The position numbers and the translations under genes were made by a program. A stretch of 64,000 nucleotides of DNA from Paracoccaceae bacterium (lineage in GTDB: Bacteria > Pseudomonadota > Alphaproteobacteria > Rhodobacterales > Rhodobacteraceae): the NCBI GenBank assembly GCA_028284705.1, contig JANQRE010000043.1:1-64000 (forward strand), read 5' to 3'. Below are positions 58,646 to 64,000 of the stretch, one piece after another (positions within the stretch are counted from its first letter, which is position 1; the number at the start of each line of letters is the position of its first letter). The notes below the pieces were generated by a model that made no database searches, was not told the DNA's origin, and saw nothing but the letters and a program-made list of their open reading frames with translations.

Positions 58646-58711
58646 TCCCCAAGGGATAGCATGTGCCGCTACGATTCGGAAATGAAAGCTCTGGTGCTGT
58701 GGACAAGTGGT

Positions 58712-59530
58712 TCAAGCATTCCAGGCGTCGATTTCTGCCACCGCCTCTTCCGCGGTTTCAACGAATTTGAAGAGGCTCAGATCCTCATCCGAAATCGTGC
58801 CCGCATCGGCCAAAGCGTCCCAATTGATGATCCGGTGCCAGAAGTCTTTGCCGAAAAGCAGAAAGGGCACTTTCGCCATGCGCCCGGTCTGGATCAGGGT
58901 CAGGCTTTCGAAAAGCTCGTCCATCGTGCCGAAGCCGCCAGGAAAGACCGCAATGGCCTTCGCCCGCATCAGGAAATGCATCTTGCGGATCGCGAAATAG
59001 TGGAAGTTGAAGCAAAGCTCAGGCGTCACATATTCGTTTGGTGCTTGTTCATGCGGCAGGACGATATTGAGGCCGATGGATTTGCCCCCTGCATCGATGG
59101 CACCGCGATTGCCCGCTTCCATGACACCGGGACCGCCTCCGGTGACGACGACATCCTCCGCCCCACCAGACGCGAGGGAGCGTTCAGTCATGATGCGCGC
59201 GAAATCGCGGGCCTCTTCATAAAACTCAGAGAGGTTTGCCAGGGTCTGCGTCCGAGCGGTCTCCTTTTTCGCCGGTTCCGGAATGCGCGCCCCGCCAAAG
59301 AGCACAATCGTGGAGTTGATCCCGGCCTCGTTCATCAGCATCTCGGGCTTCAGAAGCTCCAGTTGCAAACGCACCGGCCTGAGTTCGTCACGACAGAGAA
59401 ATTCCTCATCCGCAAAAGCCAATGCGTAGGCCTGCGCGCGGGTCTGCGGCGTGTCGGGCACTTCGCTCGCCGTCTCCACATCCTGGCGGGAGTAGCGGAA
59501 CGGGTGACGGCGGTGGGGGTCGTCTTTCAT
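58712..59530 (-). CDS. LOG family protein (TIGR00730-type)
   Basis: VVTGGGPGVMEAGNRGA and PGGFGTMDELFE motifs. Confidence 0.9.
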   Translation of the reverse strand: MKDDPHRRHPFRYSRQDVETASEVPDTPQTRAQAYALAFADEEFLCRDELRPVRLQLELLKPEMLMNEAGINSTIVLFGGARIPEPAKKETARTQTLANLSEFYEEARDFARIMTERSLASGGAEDVVVTGGGPGVMEAGNRGAIDAGGKSIGLNIVLPHEQAPNEYVTPELCFNFHYFAIRKMHFLMRAKAIAVFPGGFGTMDELFESLTLIQTGRMAKVPFLLFGKDFWHRIINWDALADAGTISDEDLSLFKFVETAEEAVAEIDAWNA

Positions 59531-59620
59531 GGAAGTCTCACGTCTCTTGATTGCGCTGGTCAGACACTACGTCTATAGGCTCGGCGAAGTTGAGACCAGT
59601 TGATTGTGAGGAGGCATCCC

Positions 59621-60448
59621 ATGTCCAACGCCCAGCTAGAGACCGCCATCGAAGCCGCGTGGGAGGCCCGCGACACGATCACGCCTGCAACGACTGGCGA
59701 GGCGCGCGAGGCCATCGAAGACACGTTGAACGCGTTGGACGGCGGATCACTGCGCGTGGCCGAGAAGCAAAGCGACGGCTCGTGGCATGTCAACCAATGG
59801 GCCAAGAAGGCGGTGCTGCTGGGCTTCCGTCTGAAGGACATGGAGCAGCAGGATGGCGGCCCGCAGGGCGGCGGCTGGTGGGACAAGGTCGACTCGAAAT
59901 TCAAAGGTTGGGGCGACAATCAGTGGAAAGCCGCGGGTTTCCGGGCAGTGCCCAACTGTGTGGTCCGCAAGTCGGCCTATGTCGCACCGAATGTCGTACT
60001 GATGCCGTCCTTCGTAAACCTCGGCGCCTATGTGGACGAAGGCACGATGGTCGATACCTGGGCCACGGTCGGCTCCTGCGCGCAGATCGGCAAGAATGTG
60101 CACCTGTCGGGCGGTGTCGGGATCGGTGGCGTCTTGGAACCGATGCAGGCGGGGCCGACGATCATCGAAGACAATTGCTTTATCGGAGCGCGCTCGGAAG
60201 TGGTCGAAGGCTGCATCGTGCGCGAAGGCTCCGTGCTCGGCATGGGTGTCTTCATCGGGCAATCCACCAAGATCGTCGACCGCGAGACCGGCGAGGTGAT
60301 GTATGGCGAAGTGCCGCCTTACTCGGTCGTCGTGGCCGGTTCGATGCCCTCCAAGAACAACATCAACCTCTATTGCGCGGTGATCGTGAAACGCGTCGAT
60401 GAGCGTACGCGGTCGAAGACGGGCATCAACGAGCTGTTGCGTGACTGA
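59621..60448 (+). CDS. dapD: 2,3,4,5-tetrahydropyridine-2,6-dicarboxylate N-succinyltransferase
   Basis: left-handed beta-helix; [40 protein letters not shown]. Confidence 0.97.
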   Translation: MSNAQLETAIEAAWEARDTITPATTGEAREAIEDTLNALDGGSLRVAEKQSDGSWHVNQWAKKAVLLGFRLKDMEQQDGGPQGGGWWDKVDSKFKGWGDNQWKAAGFRAVPNCVVRKSAYVAPNVVLMPSFVNLGAYVDEGTMVDTWATVGSCAQIGKNVHLSGGVGIGGVLEPMQAGPTIIEDNCFIGARSEVVEGCIVREGSVLGMGVFIGQSTKIVDRETGEVMYGEVPPYSVVVAGSMPSKNNINLYCAVIVKRVDERTRSKTGINELLRD

Positions 60449-60779
60449 CAAACCCAAGCGCCGTCAGGAGGTCTACACGCTACTGGTGGAAGTGGGGCGC
60501 AAGGACGGCGACGGGTTGCCGGAAGGCAGCACCGGGGCGGCGCTGATGTGTTATGCGAGCGGGGTTGATGAGGCCGAAGCCGTGCGCGAGACGGTGGCGA
60601 TATTGAAACAGGCCGATCTCAACCCGCTGGATGTGACAGGCTATGGATCACGCGCGGAACGCTTGGCCGAAGGGCACGACATCAGCGACGAGGATCTCGC
60701 GCTGATGGATCGTGCTTTGGAGGAAAATTCCGTTGTGGTCGCCCAGACCACGGCGTTTTTCGAAGAACCTAAGTCTTGA
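60441..60779 (+). CDS. Uncharacterised protein translationally coupled to dapD
   Basis: GTG start overlapping dapD stop; [48 protein letters not shown]. Confidence 0.75.
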   Translation: MTDKPKRRQEVYTLLVEVGRKDGDGLPEGSTGAALMCYASGVDEAEAVRETVAILKQADLNPLDVTGYGSRAERLAEGHDISDEDLALMDRALEENSVVVAQTTAFFEEPKS

Positions 60780-61422
60780 AATAGCCGGCGCGGTAGAAGG
60801 ACGAAAAGCCCCGCGCTTCGCTGTCTGTGAGCGGATAGGCTTCGGCCACGCGACCCGCGACCTGTTTGCTTGCAACAGCGCAGGCCCCGACCATCACCGC
60901 GTTGCCGCTTTCCAGTTTAACTTCGAGGAGGGTGTCTTTCGGGCCAAGCTCGATGAATTGCACGCGAGTACGATCTTTCAACGCCCAGGCGGGCATCAGA
61001 ACGTCTTCGGTACCGAACATCTGCTCCGCGCGGTCAGAGGTCATCCAGAGGCATTGCGTGGTGCCGATCACCAGGTCCTGATCGAGACCGAAATAGGGCG
61101 CCCGCAGGCGCAGCGCATGCCGCGATTTTCCAGCGGTGGAAATGGAAAGAACCCGGGTCGCCCGCCCGGTGTGATCCAGCACCAAATCGCCGCTGGACAG
61201 ATCGCTCAAGCGCGCAACCCCGTCCGGTGTGCGCACGCGCGTCGTGTCCAATAGGCCAGTGTCCGGCGTCGCATCTGGTGGAAAATTAACATTTGCGGAC
61301 GCCGTGTCCCACCACAGGCTCGTGGTGTCCAACGCGTTGATCCGGCGTGCAGGTGCTGCCATCGGCGCGATGCGCCCTAACACTGCACGTTTGCCTCTGC
61401 TCTCGAAACGTACCTGTTTCAT
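60769..61422 (-). CDS. Hint-like domain protein, catalytic Cys apparently missing
   Basis: TRVRTPDGVARLSDLSSGDLVLDHTGRATRVL resembles Hint block of neighbouring gene but lacks PCFVTGT. Confidence 0.75.
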   Translation of the reverse strand: MKQVRFESRGKRAVLGRIAPMAAPARRINALDTTSLWWDTASANVNFPPDATPDTGLLDTTRVRTPDGVARLSDLSSGDLVLDHTGRATRVLSISTAGKSRHALRLRAPYFGLDQDLVIGTTQCLWMTSDRAEQMFGTEDVLMPAWALKDRTRVQFIELGPKDTLLEVKLESGNAVMVGACAVASKQVAGRVAEAYPLTDSEARGFSSFYRAGYFKT

Positions 61423-61567
61423 AACTTATACCCCACAACGAGCGTTTTTCGCCCGATTGTCCGTCAAGTTAAGCATGAAAAGGTTCATTTTCTGGCACCG
61501 CCAAGGGAGTTTTTTCGATCATTTTGAGGCAAAACTATGCCAAATCACAACGTGTTCGCATGGGGTC

Positions 61568-63130
61568 TCAATGCAGCAAGAGCTGCGCCTCATAGGTTTT
61601 CAGGGATGTACGCGCCGCGGCGCTGTAGCCGCGGCCGGTGTCGGGGTCGAGTTCCGGGAAAAGCGTGCAAATCTCTTTCAAAACAGGAGCTTCGAAGGAT
61701 TGCAGCACTTGTGGACCGGGGTGGAAACTTTCGGTGGGCAGCCCTTCCGAGAAGACAACCTGGTGTTCGTCAAAGAGGATGTGGACATATTCCACGTCGG
61801 CCCGCGCCGTGTCGCGCAAAACGGTTAAATCGTTAACAAGGTCTTTCGCTGCGATAAGGACTTCATCCTCTCCGAACAGCAACTCCGCACGCTCGTCCTT
61901 AACGAGGATTCGGTGCTGCGGAGAGACCCAGAGGTCATCATGCGCGCCAAACGTTCCCGCCCGGATATGGACCGGAACCATGGCCCCCTCTGCCCTGATC
62001 TTGCGTCGACCGATCCAGCGGATTTCCTGCGGACCGGCGTCGAGCGTGTCTACCAGATCGCCAGGCTCCAGCTCCTCGACCAGCCGATCTCCGTCCGGCG
62101 TGCGGATATGGGTGCCGGTGACAAAACAGGGGATCGTATTGATCGTAACGAAGGCCGTGTCGGTAACCCCGTCATCATTTTCGACCTGATAGGTGAAAGT
62201 GACACTCTCGATATCGTCATCATTGACGACCGAGAAGGTGCCATCAGCATTCAACATGATTTCCTGGCCGGTGGTCAGGGTCACGGTATCACCGGCGACA
62301 ACATCAATGCCGTTGATCTGCGTGATGGTCAGCGTACCACCCGCGGAGTCGATATCGTTGCTCAGCACGTCAATCGTCGGTGTGCCGTTCTGCACGATGT
62401 CAAATGCATCATCGACGGCGAGCAGTTCGTCCTGGAAGGAGCCACCGGCAATCAGAAGGTTGGAATCGTAGTTGCTGTCGGCAACATCGGCGATCCCGAT
62501 CCGCAGGGTGTTCACCTCGCCCGCAGTCACCGGAATGGTCAGGGTCAGGGTGACGGTGAAGCCGTCCATCTCGGTATTGAACTGGTCGCCTGTATTGTCC
62601 TGATAGAGGTTTACGTTGTTGTTTTGATTGATATTTCCGATGTTCGAATTGCCGGTCCCTACTGCCAGATCAACCGGGACGCCATCCACCCAGACCCCGA
62701 CGAGGTCATTATAGATGGAGTTCACATATTCCGGATATTCCTCGGACGAATAGGTGAACTGGAGGCTGAAGGTATTGGAGGTCGGGATGAAACTGATCTC
62801 GAGGATCGAGGCGTCGAAGGTGCTGCCACCCGCCAGCGCGTTGAACAGCGCGTCGTTGTTCACACCCGGCGTATTCGTCGAAGTGTTGGTGTTCTGATTT
62901 TCCTGACCGCTGGAGTTGGTCACATCATCGGCGCGGCCTGTTGAGAGGATCACGCCGGTATCGCCGGGCGTCAGCTCCGCCGCGACGCTGTCGCCATTGG
63001 AATAGATGCCGGAAGACACCCCGGCGCCGAAATAATTGGCACCGGTGATGATCGTGTCATCACCGAAGATTTCCTGCGCCATCTGCAGCGCCGTGGCGCT
63101 TGTGTTGATCGGCAGTTCCGATGCTGGCAT
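61568..63130 (-). CDS. Choice-of-anchor L-like / cadherin-like protein with C-terminal Hint domain
   Basis: 520 aa; FSLQFTYSSEEYPEYVNSIYNDLVGVWVDG, VLSNDIDSAGGTLTI, IPCFVTGTHIRTPDGDRLVEELEPGDLV. Confidence 0.85.
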   Translation of the reverse strand: MPASELPINTSATALQMAQEIFGDDTIITGANYFGAGVSSGIYSNGDSVAAELTPGDTGVILSTGRADDVTNSSGQENQNTNTSTNTPGVNNDALFNALAGGSTFDASILEISFIPTSNTFSLQFTYSSEEYPEYVNSIYNDLVGVWVDGVPVDLAVGTGNSNIGNINQNNNVNLYQDNTGDQFNTEMDGFTVTLTLTIPVTAGEVNTLRIGIADVADSNYDSNLLIAGGSFQDELLAVDDAFDIVQNGTPTIDVLSNDIDSAGGTLTITQINGIDVVAGDTVTLTTGQEIMLNADGTFSVVNDDDIESVTFTYQVENDDGVTDTAFVTINTIPCFVTGTHIRTPDGDRLVEELEPGDLVDTLDAGPQEIRWIGRRKIRAEGAMVPVHIRAGTFGAHDDLWVSPQHRILVKDERAELLFGEDEVLIAAKDLVNDLTVLRDTARADVEYVHILFDEHQVVFSEGLPTESFHPGPQVLQSFEAPVLKEICTLFPELDPDTGRGYSAAARTSLKTYEAQLLLH

Positions 63131-63268
63131 GCGTGCCTCCGTGACCCGGGATCAGGCAAGCGAATGCACAGCAAGGAGAGGCCAGAAACCTCTCCAAAAA
63201 CCTAGCACACTTAAAAACCGCTCAAGCGATCCTGTTGCGGATCGCAACCCTGCCTCGGGCGTTGTTAT

Positions 63269-63284
63269 TTAACGAAAAGTTAAC
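63269..63284. promoter_or_regulatory. Putative CtrA box TTAA-N7-TTAAC
   Basis: TTAACGAAAAGTTAAC in the divergent intergenic region between Hint gene (start 63130) and dapE (start 63425). Confidence 0.5.
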
Positions 63285-63424
63285 AAAATCGGGTCGGGCG
63301 ACAAATTTGATTTGCCTAAATGCCACTTAATTGACCGAAACTGGCGTTTTTTCGTCACAATCGGAGGCGTTGCACTCTAGATATTGGTGCGGCTATCACC
63401 TGAGCAACAAGACCCGGAGGTTCC

Positions 63425-64000
63425 ATGTCCATCATTGATCCCGTCGATCTGACCGCCGCGCTGGTGCGCTGCCCCTCCGTGACGCCGGAGGAAGGCGGTG
63501 CCCTGGTGCTGTTGGAGGAGCTTTTGAGCCACGCCGGGTTTGACTGCACACGCGTGGATCGGGGCGAAACCTCAAACCTTTTTGCGCGTTGGGGCGCAAA
63601 AGGCGCGGAAAAAAGCTTTGGATTCAACGGTCATACCGATGTGGTACCCGTCGGGGACGAAGCGGCTTGGACGGTCGATCCGTTTGGGGCGGAGATCAAG
63701 GACGGGTTCCTTCACGGGCGCGGATCGACGGACATGAAGTCAGGTGTGGCGGCCTTTGCTGCGGCCGCCGTGGATTTCGTGCGGGAGACACCACCGGATG
63801 GCGCCGTGATCCTGACGATCACCGGGGATGAAGAAGGGCCTGCGAAGGATGGCACTGTCGCGCTGTTGGATTGGATGGAGGTCAATGGCGAGCGGATGAG
63901 CGATTGCCTTGTAGGAGAACCGACCTCGCCCGAAGTCATGGGCGAGATGATGAAGATCGGGCGGCGCGGGTCGATGACGGCATCTTTCACGGTGACGGGC
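63425..64000 (+). CDS. dapE: Succinyl-diaminopimelate desuccinylase (truncated by window end)
   Basis: [27 protein letters not shown]...[12 protein letters not shown]...[10 protein letters not shown]; no stop before 64000. Confidence 0.95.
   Translation, partial: MSIIDPVDLTAALVRCPSVTPEEGGALVLLEELLSHAGFDCTRVDRGETSNLFARWGAKGAEKSFGFNGHTDVVPVGDEAAWTVDPFGAEIKDGFLHGRGSTDMKSGVAAFAAAAVDFVRETPPDGAVILTITGDEEGPAKDGTVALLDWMEVNGERMSDCLVGEPTSPEVMGEMMKIGRRGSMTASFTVTG

Noticed and set aside
1-64000. CRISPR array, IS element or prophage
   Set aside because: No regularly spaced repeats, no transposase/integrase/cas/phage structural proteins among the translations.

Overview
This window is chromosomal DNA from a high-GC alphaproteobacterium, very probably of the Rhodobacteraceae/Roseobacter group. 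It is densely coding, and I see no prophage, IS element or CRISPR array. Recognisable modules: msrQ-msrP; clpB; pyrF; NfeD plus SPFH/paraslipin; dinB with an N-terminal Zn-ribbon; tRNA-Val(GAC) plus rpmJ; a glycine-betaine/proline-type ABC transporter with a fused double permease; a complete branched-chain-amino-acid-type (liv) ABC locus with an AMP-binding ligase, interrupted by an antisense papain-fold protease; an orphan formate dehydrogenase alpha subunit; a GST / saccharopine dehydrogenase / choline-sulfatase operon; an RpoE-ChrR (singlet-oxygen type) sigma/anti-sigma pair divergent from a five-gene FAD-oxidoreductase/DUF1365/MFS/DUF3833/SDR operon; rmuC-mutL; and dapD...dapE split by two Hint-domain genes. 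The most interesting unexplained signals are: a 135-nt nested inverted repeat upstream of the GST gene; a 48-nt intergenic repeat present twice; a recurrent post-terminator motif (GAGTATTTTT..) after four minus-strand genes; a protein built from a tandem duplicated domain; a C70/C39-like protease inside the liv locus; a Hint-domain pair with a degenerate member; two full CtrA-type boxes; and an ECF promoter that abuts the annotated rpoE start. Product calls come from reading the translations and from remembered family motifs. No searches were run.
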